Of a stretch of 64,000 nt of DNA, positions 1 to 8,404 are shown one piece after another. This DNA comes from Streptomyces sp. NBC_01296 (GTDB lineage Bacteria > Actinomycetota > Actinomycetes > Streptomycetales > Streptomycetaceae). How positions within the stretch are numbered: the first letter of the stretch is position 1; every line of letters begins with the position of its first letter. The position numbers and the translations under genes were made by a program. Below the pieces are notes generated by a model. The model was not told the DNA's origin. It did no database searches and worked only from the letters and a program-made list of their open reading frames with translations. The DNA is taken from NCBI RefSeq assembly GCF_035984415.1, contig NZ_CP130720.1:7130001-7194000 (forward strand), given 5' to 3'.

Positions 1-113
1 CTGGTCAAGCGCGGATCGCCCGTCACGGACGGTCAACACCCGTTCGGCGGACACGGGTTTCGCCCGAAGGCACCCCCTCCTGCGCCACGATGGCGCCGCC
101 TAAGGAGGTATCG

Positions 114-308
114 ATGGTGATTTCGCTCTCCGTGGTCGTGCTGCTCCTCATCCTCGCGTGGATCTTCATGCGCAGCGGCGGCCTCAAGTTCTCCCACGCC
201 CTCGTCTGCGCGCTGCTCGGCTTCTACCTCGCGAGCAGCAGCATGGCGGCAACCATCCACGACGGCCTGTCGGCCACCGCCCAAGTGGTCTCCGGCCTGC
301 GCCCCTAG
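114..308 (+). CDS. small single-gene membrane protein, unknown function
   Basis: A 64-residue protein. The ATG at 114 follows a near-perfect ribosome binding site (AAGGAGGT, 102-109), which decides against the upstream in-frame ATG at 90. Residues 2-17 form a hydrophobic helix, and a second hydrophobic stretch with a small-residue run (LASSSMAAT) follows near residues 29-44, so one or two membrane passes are likely. I do not recognise a named family; short proteins of this look are common in Streptomyces. It stands alone, with about 150 bases before the next gene on the same strand. Confidence 0.7.
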   Translation: MVISLSVVVLLLILAWIFMRSGGLKFSHALVCALLGFYLASSSMAATIHDGLSATAQVVSGLRP

Positions 309-459
309 GCCCGCGGCCGGTCCGGCTTGATCAACTGTTGCGCGTTCGTGAATCATCCGGCGCTTCCATGGACTCCTCATGCGGTGCGATCTAGCGTCTG
401 GCGGCGGCGCGATGTCATACGCACTGTCAATAAAACTGAAGAGAACGGAGGAAGTCCGG

Positions 460-2028
460 ATGTTCCGAAGAGCGCTGAACTGCGCCGCGGTCCCCGCCCT
501 CATCGTGTTCACCGCGATGTACGGGATCTCCCCGGCGCAGGCCGAGGGGATACCCCAGGCCCCCGGCCACCGCCTGGTCAGCCACTACGACGGCGCCCCC
601 GCGGCCGCCGCCCCGCTGGCCGGGGAAGCCCCGCCCCAGCACCCCTTCCTCGCGCCCAACGGCCGCAGCGGCATGCACTCCGACGCCGGGGGCAGCGCCA
701 CCTCCCCCTGGTCCGGGCCGCTGGGCAGGAACCCGCGGGTGACCAGCGAGAAGATCGCGGCCCTCGGCGGCGAATGCGCCACCGCCACCTTCGACGCGGG
801 CGGCAGGCTGGTCACGGTGTGCGGCACCTTCTCCGGCTTCAAGGTCAAGCTCCTCGACCCCCGTACGCTGACCACACTCGCGGAACACCAGCTTCCGCAG
901 CGTTCCTCGACGGTCGAGGCGATCACCTCCCTCGACTTCTCGAAGATCTTCAAGGACACCTCGGGCGGCGCCTACTTCTACCTCGACAACGAGGGCCGGG
1001 CCGTGCTGGCCGACTCCCGCCAGCACATCCTGCGCCTCTCGCACCGGCAACAGCCCGACGGGAGCTGGACGTTCGCCGTCGATGACGACTGGGACCTCAC
1101 CGGCCAGGTCCCGCACGACTGCGTCACCTGGACCAACCTGCGGCCCAGCGGCACCTGCGACCCCGTCACCTCCGTGATGCCCGATTGGAACGGCCGCATC
1201 TGGTGGGTCACCCGCCAGGGCCGGGTGGGCACCGTGGATCCGCAGACCTCGCAGATCCGCTCGATCCGGCTGGCGGGCGAGGAGATCCAGAACTCCTTCT
1301 CGGTCGCCGAGGACGGGGTGTCGATCGTCACCGACCACGCCCTCTACGGCTTCCGCGCCACCGCCGACGGCACCCCCGAAGTGCAGTGGCGCCAGACGTA
1401 CGACCGCGGCACGGGGACCAAACCCGGCTCCGTGAACCAGGGTTCGGGCACCACCCCGGACCTCTTCGGCAACGGCTACGTCGCCATCACCGACAACGCC
1501 GACGACCGGATGAACGTCCTGGTCTACCGGCGGGGCGCGGACGTCCCGGCCGACCGCCGGCTGGTCTGCAAGGTCCCGGTGTTCGCCGGCGGCGCCTCGA
1601 CCACCGACAACTCCCTGATCACCTGGGGCAACAGCATCGTCGTCGAGAACAACTACGGCTACGAGAACCTCACCAGCCTGCTGCTCGGCAAGTCGGTCGT
1701 CGGCGGTGTCAGCCGGATCGACGTCCGCGCCGACGGCAGCGGCTGCGACACGGTGTGGCAGAGCGGCATCCGCGCGCCCTCCGTCGTCCCGAAGCTGTCC
1801 ACCGCGAACGGGCTGCTCTACTTCTACGAGAAGGAGCCCAACGCCTGGGGGATCGACGCCTGGTACCTGACGGCGGTGGACTTCCGCACCGGCGAGCGCC
1901 GCTGGCGGCAGCTGACCGGCACCGGGCCGCTGTACGACAACAACTGGGCGCCGATCACCCTCGGCCCAGACGGCACCGCGTACGTCGGCGTCTTCAACGG
2001 CATCGTCGCGGTCCGCGACGGCGGCTGA
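460..2028 (+). CDS. secreted beta-propeller-like protein
   Basis: A 522-residue protein. The ATG at 460 was chosen because GGAGGAA lies at 447-453 and a clean Sec signal peptide follows (basic MFRR, hydrophobic core, cleavage near SPAQA-EG at about residue 25); the upstream in-frame ATG at 379 would spoil the signal. The mature part is rich in aromatic, Gly and Asp turns (for example WNGRIWWVTRQGRVG and GPDGTAYVGVFNG), which is typical of PQQ-like or YncE-like beta-propeller blades. No catalytic motif is visible. Probably extracellular or wall-associated; substrate unknown. Confidence 0.7.
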   Translation: MFRRALNCAAVPALIVFTAMYGISPAQAEGIPQAPGHRLVSHYDGAPAAAAPLAGEAPPQHPFLAPNGRSGMHSDAGGSATSPWSGPLGRNPRVTSEKIAALGGECATATFDAGGRLVTVCGTFSGFKVKLLDPRTLTTLAEHQLPQRSSTVEAITSLDFSKIFKDTSGGAYFYLDNEGRAVLADSRQHILRLSHRQQPDGSWTFAVDDDWDLTGQVPHDCVTWTNLRPSGTCDPVTSVMPDWNGRIWWVTRQGRVGTVDPQTSQIRSIRLAGEEIQNSFSVAEDGVSIVTDHALYGFRATADGTPEVQWRQTYDRGTGTKPGSVNQGSGTTPDLFGNGYVAITDNADDRMNVLVYRRGADVPADRRLVCKVPVFAGGASTTDNSLITWGNSIVVENNYGYENLTSLLLGKSVVGGVSRIDVRADGSGCDTVWQSGIRAPSVVPKLSTANGLLYFYEKEPNAWGIDAWYLTAVDFRTGERRWRQLTGTGPLYDNNWAPITLGPDGTAYVGVFNGIVAVRDGG

Positions 2029-2082
2029 GGCCGGGCCGGCACCGGGGCCGGCCGGCGCGCGATCCGTGCCGGCCGGCGCCCC

Positions 2083-2730
2083 TCACTCCCCGGGCCGTTC
2101 GGGCTGCCACAGCGGGTGCTCGCGTTCCGCCCAGGCGCGGCCGACGGACCCCGTACGCAGCCCGCGCCGGGCCTCGGGATCGGCCAGGGCCTTGCCGATG
2201 TGCGCGGCGAGCACGAGGCCGACGGCGAGGGCCAGCCAGTCGTGGACGAACGTGGCGGCCGTGCGCCGGGCGACCGGGACGAGGCCGGTCCACCACATGA
2301 GCACGCCGGTGCCCGCCATCACCAGCACCGCCCCGGCCAGCCAGCCCGCGTACACCTTCTGCCCGGCGTTGAACTTCCCGGCGGGACGCGCAGCCCTCCG
2401 GTCGCGCCGCAGGGCGGCCCGCAGCCAGACCCGGTCGTGCGGCCCGAACCGGCCCAGGCGCCGCAGATCGGCGCGGAAGGCCCGCGAGGCGAGCCCCAGC
2501 ACGAACGGCACGACGAGCAGCAGCCCGGACCAGACGTGCACGGTGACGACGAGGTGGCGGCGGCCGACGAGTTCGGCGAGCGGCGGCAGGTAAAGGCAGG
2601 CCGCCGAGGCGACGCACAGGCCCATCAGCGCGGCGGTGGCCCGGTGGATCCACCGCTCGGCGCGGCTGAACCGGCGGACCTGCCCGGGCTGCGGGGCGCG
2701 CTCCGGCGCGGTCTCAGACGGTCGGGGCAT
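2083..2730 (-). CDS. cytochrome b561/formate dehydrogenase gamma-like membrane protein
   Basis: A 215-residue integral membrane protein with four hydrophobic helices (about residues 31-48, 58-78, 123-143, 160-180 of this start). Histidines near helix ends (WIHRAT, TVHVWSG, FVHDWLA, AAHIGKA) fit a di-haem b-type cytochrome of the b561 / formate dehydrogenase gamma type. The ATG at 2730 overlaps the 3' end of the molybdopterin gene by 17 bases, so the two are co-translated; an in-frame start at 2808 is possible but lies deep in that gene. Inferred role: the membrane anchor and quinone electron partner of the neighbouring Moco oxidoreductase, as in YedYZ/MsrPQ-like pairs. Confidence 0.75.
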   Translation of the reverse strand: MPRPSETAPERAPQPGQVRRFSRAERWIHRATAALMGLCVASAACLYLPPLAELVGRRHLVVTVHVWSGLLLVVPFVLGLASRAFRADLRRLGRFGPHDRVWLRAALRRDRRAARPAGKFNAGQKVYAGWLAGAVLVMAGTGVLMWWTGLVPVARRTAATFVHDWLALAVGLVLAAHIGKALADPEARRGLRTGSVGRAWAEREHPLWQPERPGE

Positions 2731-3517
2731 CGTCGCGTCCGTTCGACCGGCCGACCCAGGCGTCGACGTCGTACCCGAGGCGCTCCCAGTAGCCGGGTTC
2801 GACGTCACGGGTGACGGTGATGCCGGAGAGCCACTTCGCCGACTTGTAGAAGTACATGGGGGCGACGTACAGCCGGACCGGACCGCCGTGGGAGTGGCCC
2901 AGCGGCTGGTCCTGCATGCGCAGCGCCACCATGACGTCGTCCCGGCGGGCCTGGGGGAGCGTGAGGCTCTCGGTGTACGTGCCGTCGAAGCAGCTGAAGC
3001 GGATCGCCCGGGCCTCGGGACGCACCCCGGCGGCGTCCAGCAGCCGGGCCAGCGGCACTCCCTCGAAGGGGGTGCCGGGAACCCGCCAGCCGGTGACGCA
3101 CTGGACGTCCCGTACGACCCGCGTCTGCGGGAGCTGCTGCAGTGCCTCGAGGGTGTACGCCATGGGGCGGTCGACCAGGCCGTCGACGGTGAGCCGGTAG
3201 TTCTCGGGGCCGCGCCGGGGGACGGAGGCGGCCACCGAGTAGTAGCGGAACCCGCCGCCGTTCGGCAGCAGGCCGGTGAGGCCGGTGGGGTCCTTGTCGG
3301 CGGCCGCGCCGAGGAAGCTCTCGAAACCGCCCTGGAGGTACGGGGCGCCGACCAGTCCGGCCGCGCCGAGCCCGACCATGCCGAGGACCAGGCGGCGGCC
3401 GACCGGCGCGCCCTGACCGTCGGGGTCGGGCGGGGGTGGTGCAGGCAGGGGTGCAGGTGCTGGGCTCACGGGCCGATTCGACCACCGCCGGCGCCCCCGC
3501 ACCAGGCCCGGCGGCAA
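2714..3517 (-). CDS. sulfite-oxidase-fold molybdopterin-dependent oxidoreductase
   Basis: A 267-residue protein of the oxidoreductase molybdopterin-binding domain family (sulfite oxidase, MsrP/YedY). Visible are the Moco Cys segment (VQCVTGW, near residue 141), followed by the family blocks GVPLARLL, HGGPVRLYVAP and FYKSAKWL. The N-terminus has a Pro-rich lead, then GRRLVLG and a hydrophobic run, compatible with Tat export or an N-terminal anchor. The start is uncertain: TTG at 3517 has GGAAG upstream, and GTG at 3469 is an alternative. It is the first gene of a pair with the b561-type protein, which argues for a membrane-coupled reductase on the outer face. Natural substrate unknown. Confidence 0.82.
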   Translation of the reverse strand: MPPGLVRGRRRWSNRPVSPAPAPLPAPPPPDPDGQGAPVGRRLVLGMVGLGAAGLVGAPYLQGGFESFLGAAADKDPTGLTGLLPNGGGFRYYSVAASVPRRGPENYRLTVDGLVDRPMAYTLEALQQLPQTRVVRDVQCVTGWRVPGTPFEGVPLARLLDAAGVRPEARAIRFSCFDGTYTESLTLPQARRDDVMVALRMQDQPLGHSHGGPVRLYVAPMYFYKSAKWLSGITVTRDVEPGYWERLGYDVDAWVGRSNGRDDAPTV

Positions 3518-3562
3518 TCCGTCAGACTTCCGTCACACCTTCCCCGCCTCCCGCGCCGCGGT

Positions 3563-4231
3563 CTACGCCTTCCAGAAGAAGACGGCCGTCATCCGCTTCT
3601 CCTCCAGGGTCTGCCCGAAGTAGCCGGTGGCGCTGTGGATCAGGTTCGCGGAGTAGAGCAGCAGCCGGTTGGCGCGGTGGGGGACCCGTACGTCCTCGGT
3701 GAACGAGTCGGAGGACACGAAGCGGGTGCCCAGCGCGTCGACCAGGTTGTTGTGCGGTGCGATCACCTGGTTGCCGCCCAGGGCCCCGCCGGGCAGGCTC
3801 TGGCGGTAGAAGCTCGTCCCACAGTCCTTCGGGACCTTCGGGTTGAGGTAGAGCACGGCGGCATAGCGGCACAGGGTCCGCGAATCGGTGTGCGGGCGCG
3901 GCTCGGACTCGCCCTCGCCGACGACCTGGACGCAGTTGTGGTTGAACGTGCCGGCCCCCGAGGGCCGTTCGGCCCAGATCCTCGGGGCGCCGGTCGACTT
4001 CCGCACCAGCCGCTCCACCAGGGCCAGTTCATCCGGCTCGAGACCCGGCATGGCCCGCAGCCCCGGCCAGCTCTCGGGCTTGTGCGGATAGCCCTCGGTC
4101 CAGTCGTCCTTGGCCAGGCAGCGCTCTCGCACGGCGTCCGGATCCGGCAGTACGTCGTCCAGTACCCAGTAGTCGCGCCCGCGGGTCGGCTTGCGGTACG
4201 GGAGGACCGGGAGGGGAGGAGGCAGGGGCAT
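3563..4231 (-). CDS. DUF6445 family protein, 2OG-Fe(II) oxygenase-like fold
   Basis: A 222-residue cytoplasmic protein that I assign to DUF6445. The sequence keeps an HxD pair (PHTDSR), a strand-rich centre (YAAVLYLNP), and a distal histidine (NLIHSATGYFG) followed by an Arg, which is the arrangement of a double-stranded beta-helix iron/2-oxoglutarate oxygenase. Members are often found beside tryptophan halogenase-type genes, but here the neighbours are a Moco enzyme (same strand, 45 bases downstream) and a DUF2278 gene (divergent). Start: ATG 4231, or GTG 4249, neither with a strong ribosome binding site. The reaction is unknown. Confidence 0.7.
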   Translation of the reverse strand: MPLPPPLPVLPYRKPTRGRDYWVLDDVLPDPDAVRERCLAKDDWTEGYPHKPESWPGLRAMPGLEPDELALVERLVRKSTGAPRIWAERPSGAGTFNHNCVQVVGEGESEPRPHTDSRTLCRYAAVLYLNPKVPKDCGTSFYRQSLPGGALGGNQVIAPHNNLVDALGTRFVSSDSFTEDVRVPHRANRLLLYSANLIHSATGYFGQTLEEKRMTAVFFWKA

Positions 4232-4375
4232 GGGAGGGACCGTAGCCACCGGGCCCGGTGCGGCTCGCTCCGGAGGCAGTCAACGTTCCGTCAAGTGTTC
4301 CCCATGGGCGCCGGGACGGAGCGGACACGCCCGGGGGCGCCCGTCGCCGGGCGGGCCGGGTGGTTCACTGGCGGC

Positions 4376-5035
4376 ATGCCGCTCGAAAACTACGGAGTGC
4401 TGTCCGGAACCCTGCACCGCCACTTCCGTGACCGGCCCGACGACCAGGGCCGCTGGTTCCACGTCCACCTGGAGGTCGACACGCCCGCGGGCCGCTACGC
4501 GTGCGCCGTCGACGTGGACGGCAAGCAGTCCACGACCGGGGTGCAGTGGAAGGTCCTCACGCTGCACGCCTCGGTGCTCGACCCGGTCGCCTCGCCCGTA
4601 CCCGGCTACCACGACCTCGCCCGGACGTCCGGATCCGGCGCGCTCGACCACTTGCGGCACCCGGCGCTCGCGGACCGCCCCGGCTGTCTCCTCGGCGGAC
4701 ACCCGCCGCAGTGGTACCAGCGCATCCTGGACCGGCTGAACCCGCCCCTGCCCTGGATCTCCGGCAGCCACCTGGAGGCCACCGAGGCGCTGGAGCCGAT
4801 CCTCGTCCCCGGCCGGCCGGTCCTGATCTTCGGCGAACCCTTCGACGAGGGGCTCGGCATGCACAACATCCACCGGAACCAGGGCGACCCGTACGGCAGC
4901 CAGTGGTGGGCGGACAACGGGGTCTGGCAGGACGGGGCCACACTGACCCGGCGCCCGGACGGCCTCTTCGACGTGTTCCTCTCCAGGTTCTCCACGCAGC
5001 AGGAACCCACAGACGACGACGGCCACCCGGTTTAG
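4376..5035 (+). CDS. DUF2278 (YukJ-like) family protein
   Basis: A 219-residue soluble protein starting at ATG 4376 (MPLENYGVL). The opening (YGVLSGTL), the RWFHVHLEV strand and the C-terminal signature GLGMHNIHRNQGD, followed by a WQDG segment, match the DUF2278/YukJ family. Members have an unknown function; the conserved HNIH motif could bind metal, which is inference. It is divergent from the DUF6445 gene and convergent with a small membrane protein gene 22 bases away. Confidence 0.78.
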   Translation: MPLENYGVLSGTLHRHFRDRPDDQGRWFHVHLEVDTPAGRYACAVDVDGKQSTTGVQWKVLTLHASVLDPVASPVPGYHDLARTSGSGALDHLRHPALADRPGCLLGGHPPQWYQRILDRLNPPLPWISGSHLEATEALEPILVPGRPVLIFGEPFDEGLGMHNIHRNQGDPYGSQWWADNGVWQDGATLTRRPDGLFDVFLSRFSTQQEPTDDDGHPV

Positions 5036-5057
5036 GCCGTCTCTTTCGGGCCGTCCC

Positions 5058-5459
5058 CTACGCGTACTGCGGGCGGCGGGTCGCCACCGCCGCGCACGCT
5101 GCTGCGAGCGGCAGCTCCGCGCACACCGCCAGGGCCAGGGCCGTCGCCCGGGCGCCGCCCGGAGCCGAGGTCGTCACGTCGAACCAGGCGTCCATCACCA
5201 GCAGCGCGGCCGTCGCCGCGGCCAGGGGCGCCGCCCGGGGGTCGTGCCGCCTCAGCAGCAGACCCGTACCGCTCAGCCCCGCGGCCAGCGCGGCGTCCAG
5301 CCCGATCCAGGCCGTGGACCAGTTGGAGACCTCCGCGGTCTGCGGCAGCGTCTTCGCCAGCACCACCATCCAGGGCAGGAGCGCCACTCCGGCTCCGCTG
5401 AGCAGCGCGGCCAGCAGGGGCGTACGGCGGGCCTGGAAGCGCGGGGCGACGAGGGTCAT
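5058..5459 (-). CDS. four-helix membrane protein
   Basis: A 133-residue protein. ATG 5459 has a good GGAAGGAG site upstream. Four hydrophobic segments (about residues 15-35, 45-65, 75-92, 103-122) make it an integral membrane protein. No enzymatic motif is visible. It is divergent from the histidine kinase operon with 177 bases between them, so it may be regulated by, or act with, that system; this is inferred from position only. Confidence 0.68.
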   Translation of the reverse strand: MTLVAPRFQARRTPLLAALLSGAGVALLPWMVVLAKTLPQTAEVSNWSTAWIGLDAALAAGLSGTGLLLRRHDPRAAPLAAATAALLVMDAWFDVTTSAPGGARATALALAVCAELPLAAACAAVATRRPQYA

Positions 5460-5636
5460 GGCGGTGGAGCTCCTTCCGCCCCGGCGGTCCGTCCCCCGGG
5501 TACGGCGACCACTCTGGTCGCGCGGAGGATCGAAATCAGTAGCGGCACTGCCCGAACCGGGGGTGGCACTGGCTGCACCTCCGGGCGGGCACCAGGGTGG
5601 TGGTACGGCTCTGATCAGTGCGATTACCGTACGGGC

Positions 5637-6884
5637 ATGGGACTTTCCGGGACGCTGCGGCTCACCACCAGCTGGATCGCCGCCCACGCTCCCTGGTCGG
5701 CGTGGGCCTGGCGCAGCACCGCTTTCACCGTCGCCGGGATCCCGACGGCCCTGCCGGCCGTGGCCGTGTTCACGTGCACGGCCGTGGCGCCGGGCCGCGC
5801 GGCGGCCGCACTGCTCCTGATGCTGCTCCTGAGTCCGCTGCTCACCCTGCTGCAACGCAGCCGGTTCCGGGAGCTGGTGGAGCTGGAGATACCCGCCGTC
5901 GGATACGCGCACCGGCCGCTGCGCCCGCGCGGCCTGCTCGAACGGCTGCGCTCCGAGTCGACCTGGCGGCAGTACGGGTACCACCTGCTCGTCAGCCCGC
6001 TCGCCGGGGCCGGCGGGGCCCTGATCGTCCTCGCGTGGGCGTGCGGGGCCGCCGGGGCGAGCGTGTACGCCTGGTCGTGGCTGCTGCCCGTCGGGGACCG
6101 CGGCCCGGGCTGGACGCAGGGCTACGACGCCGTCACGGTGCTCGGCGCACTGCTGCTGCTGGCCACCCCGTGGCTGGCCGCCGTCCTGGCCCGGCTCGAC
6201 GCCTTCGCCGCGGCCGCCCTCCTCGGACCCAACCGGGCCAAGGAGTTGGAGCGGCGCGTCGAGGACCTCTCCGAGAGCCGGGCCGACGTCCTCGACGCCG
6301 CCGACCTCGAACGCCGCAGGATCGAACGGGACTTGCACGACGGCGCCCAGCAGCGCCTGGTCGCCCTCGCCATGAACCTCGGCATCGCCCGCGCCACGCT
6401 CACCGACCTGCCGCCCGAGGCCAAGGCCGTGATCGACGAGGCCCACCGCGAGGCCAAGGAGGCCATCGAGGAGCTCAACAACCTCGTACGCGGCCTGCAT
6501 CCGGCGGTCCTGGAGGACCGGGGACTCGACGCGGCCCTCTCCGGGATCGCGGCCCGGGCGCCGCTGCCCGTCGAACTGACCGTGGAGCTGGCGCAGCGGC
6601 CCGGTCCCACCGTCGAGGCCGTCGCCTACTTCGTCGTCTCCGAAGCCCTCGCCAACGTCGCCAAGCACGCCAAGGCCTCCCGCTGCCGCGTGGACGCCCG
6701 CCGGGACGCCGACCTGCTGCGCATCACCGTCACCGACGACGGGGTGGGCGGCGCGGACCCGGCCCGCGGCACCGGGCTGGTGGGCCTGCGCAAACGCGTA
6801 GGGTCGGTCGACGGAACCATCTTGATCAACAGCCCCCTCGGGGGCCCGACCGTCGTGACTGTGGAGCTGCCGTGCGGGCTGTGA
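5637..6884 (+). CDS. sensor histidine kinase, HisKA_3/NarL type
   Basis: A 415-residue membrane sensor kinase. The N-terminal half has four hydrophobic helices (about 33-72 as two helices, 117-140, 162-185). The dimerisation and phosphoacceptor block RRIERDLHDGAQQR carries the predicted phosphorylated His234. A HATPase domain follows with the N-box (EALANVAKHAKAS) and the DDGVGG and GLVGLRKRV glycine boxes. Length and layout are those of the short NarL-type kinases of Streptomyces. ATG 5637 has no clear ribosome binding site, so the mRNA may be leaderless or nearly so. The 3' end overlaps the response regulator gene by 13 bases, which marks a two-component pair. Confidence 0.9.
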   Translation: MGLSGTLRLTTSWIAAHAPWSAWAWRSTAFTVAGIPTALPAVAVFTCTAVAPGRAAAALLLMLLLSPLLTLLQRSRFRELVELEIPAVGYAHRPLRPRGLLERLRSESTWRQYGYHLLVSPLAGAGGALIVLAWACGAAGASVYAWSWLLPVGDRGPGWTQGYDAVTVLGALLLLATPWLAAVLARLDAFAAAALLGPNRAKELERRVEDLSESRADVLDAADLERRRIERDLHDGAQQRLVALAMNLGIARATLTDLPPEAKAVIDEAHREAKEAIEELNNLVRGLHPAVLEDRGLDAALSGIAARAPLPVELTVELAQRPGPTVEAVAYFVVSEALANVAKHAKASRCRVDARRDADLLRITVTDDGVGGADPARGTGLVGLRKRVGSVDGTILINSPLGGPTVVTVELPCGL

Positions 6885-7522
6885 TCGCCGAGGATTCGGT
6901 ACTGCTGCGAATAGGGCTGGTGAAGGTCCTCGAAATGGCCGGATTCGAGGTGGCCGCCGAGACCGGGGACGCCGAGGCCCTGCTCGCCGCCGTCGCCGAA
7001 CACCGGCCCGACCTCGCCCTGGTCGACGTCCGCATGCCGCCCGGCTTCACCGACGAGGGCGTGCGCGCCGCCCTGATGATCCGCCGGCAGTGGCCCGGGA
7101 CCTCGGTGCTGCTGCTCTCCCAGTACGTGGAGGAGCGCTACGCCGCCGATCTGCTGGCCGGCCGGACCGGGGGCGTCGGATATCTGCTCAAACAGCGGGT
7201 CGCCGACGTCGAGGAGTTCATCGACGCCCTCAAGCGGGTCGCGGCCGGCGGCACCGCGCTCGACCCGCAGGTCGTCTCGCAGCTGCTGCTGCGCCGCGGC
7301 GGCATCGACCCGTTGGAGCGGCTCACCCCGCGCGAGCGGGAGGTGCTCTCGCTGATGGCCGAGGGGCGTTCCAACGCGGGGATCGCGGCCCAGCTCGTCA
7401 TCAGCGAGAGCGCGGTCGCCAAGCACATCAACAGCATCCTCGCCAAACTCGACCTGCCGCAGGCCGACGGCGACCACCGGCGGGTGCTGGCGGTGCTGCG
7501 CTTCCTGGACGGGACCTCGTGA
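6872..7522 (+). CDS. NarL/FixJ-family response regulator
   Basis: A 216-residue transcription regulator. The receiver domain is at residues 1-120 with acidic pocket Asp8, phosphoacceptor Asp52 (LALVDVRM), and a conserved Lys (YLLKQRV). A LuxR-type HTH is near 150-210 (LTPREREVLSLMAEG, then SAVAKHINSILAKL). Start GTG 6872 overlaps the kinase stop; GTG 6881 is an in-frame alternative. It is the cognate partner of the upstream kinase, and its stop overlaps the start of the next gene (GTGA), so all three are one operon. Its targets are not visible here, but the DUF4097 gene is a natural candidate. Confidence 0.92.
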   Translation: MRAVIAEDSVLLRIGLVKVLEMAGFEVAAETGDAEALLAAVAEHRPDLALVDVRMPPGFTDEGVRAALMIRRQWPGTSVLLLSQYVEERYAADLLAGRTGGVGYLLKQRVADVEEFIDALKRVAAGGTALDPQVVSQLLLRRGGIDPLERLTPREREVLSLMAEGRSNAGIAAQLVISESAVAKHINSILAKLDLPQADGDHRRVLAVLRFLDGTS

Positions 7523-8337
7523 GCGGGGGCGGCGGCGGGAGCGCAGCCGCAGGCGGCCGGCGTCCGCGGCGGGTGGCGTGGATCGTGGCGGCGGTCCTGA
7601 GCGCCGTGTTCGTCGTCGCCCCGGCCGCCTGGCAGGTCTGGGCCTACACGTCCACCGAGAGCGGGACGCTGAGCGGCGGCAGCGGCGAACGGCCGGTGAC
7701 CGCCGTGGAGATCGATGCGGGCAGCGCCGACGTACGCGTCACGCCCCGATCCGACCGGCAGGTGGTGTACCAGGCCGAGGTGCGCTGGGCACTGACCGCT
7801 CCGAAGATCGAGGAGAGCTGGCTCGGCGACACCCTGAGGCTGACGCCGCGCTGCCCGGCGGTCGGGGCCGTGGTGGAATCCGGCCTCGGCTGCTCGGTCG
7901 ACCTGGGCGTCACGGTGCCCGCCGGGATTGCGGTGAAGGTGACCGCGGGCTCCGGCACGGTGGACATCAGCGGGCTGGGCGGCACCGTCGACGCAGAGGT
8001 CGGGGCCGGGCAGCTCCGGCTGACCGCGCTGCGCGGACCGCTGCGGGCGAGCGTCGGCTCCGGCTCGCTCGAAGCCTCGGGGCTCACCTCGCCGCAGGCC
8101 GACCTCCGGGCCGGTGCGGGCTCGGCCCTCGCCCGCTTCGCCGCCCCGCCGCAACGGGTCACCGCCCGGGCGGGCGCGGGCCACCTCCGGCTCACCGTGC
8201 CCACGGCCACCCGGTTCCGGGTCACGGCCCGGGCCGGGACGGGCCGCTGTGACGTCGCCCCCGGCATGGACGATCCCGCCGCGCCCGGCCGACTGGACAT
8301 CTCGGCGGACTCGGGCCACGCCGAGGCGGGCTACTGA
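7519..8337 (+). CDS. DUF4097-type membrane-anchored beta-solenoid protein
   Basis: A 272-residue protein. After a basic Gly-rich N-terminus there is one transmembrane helix (about residues 19-41), then an outer part made of short strand repeats of the kind xVxAGSGxxDISGLGG and VGAGQLRLTALRG. This is the DUF4097 / putative adhesin beta-helix pattern. GTG 7519 overlaps the response regulator stop. Family proteins are commonly found next to envelope-stress or two-component systems; a role in the cell envelope is inferred. Confidence 0.8.
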   Translation: MSGGGGGSAAAGGRRPRRVAWIVAAVLSAVFVVAPAAWQVWAYTSTESGTLSGGSGERPVTAVEIDAGSADVRVTPRSDRQVVYQAEVRWALTAPKIEESWLGDTLRLTPRCPAVGAVVESGLGCSVDLGVTVPAGIAVKVTAGSGTVDISGLGGTVDAEVGAGQLRLTALRGPLRASVGSGSLEASGLTSPQADLRAGAGSALARFAAPPQRVTARAGAGHLRLTVPTATRFRVTARAGTGRCDVAPGMDDPAAPGRLDISADSGHAEAGY

Positions 8338-8368
8338 GAGCCGTGCCTTCACGGGTCTGCGCCCGAAC

Positions 8369-8397
8369 GGCGGCCACGGCGGGGTGCCGTGGCCGCC
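8369..8397. terminator. bidirectional hairpin terminator
   Basis: A perfect 12-bp stem (8369-8380 with 8386-8397) with a 5-base loop sits between two convergent genes ending at 8337 and 8405. No U tract follows, as is usual in Streptomyces. It can serve both strands. Confidence 0.7.
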
Positions 8398-8404
8398 TGG
8401 GCGG

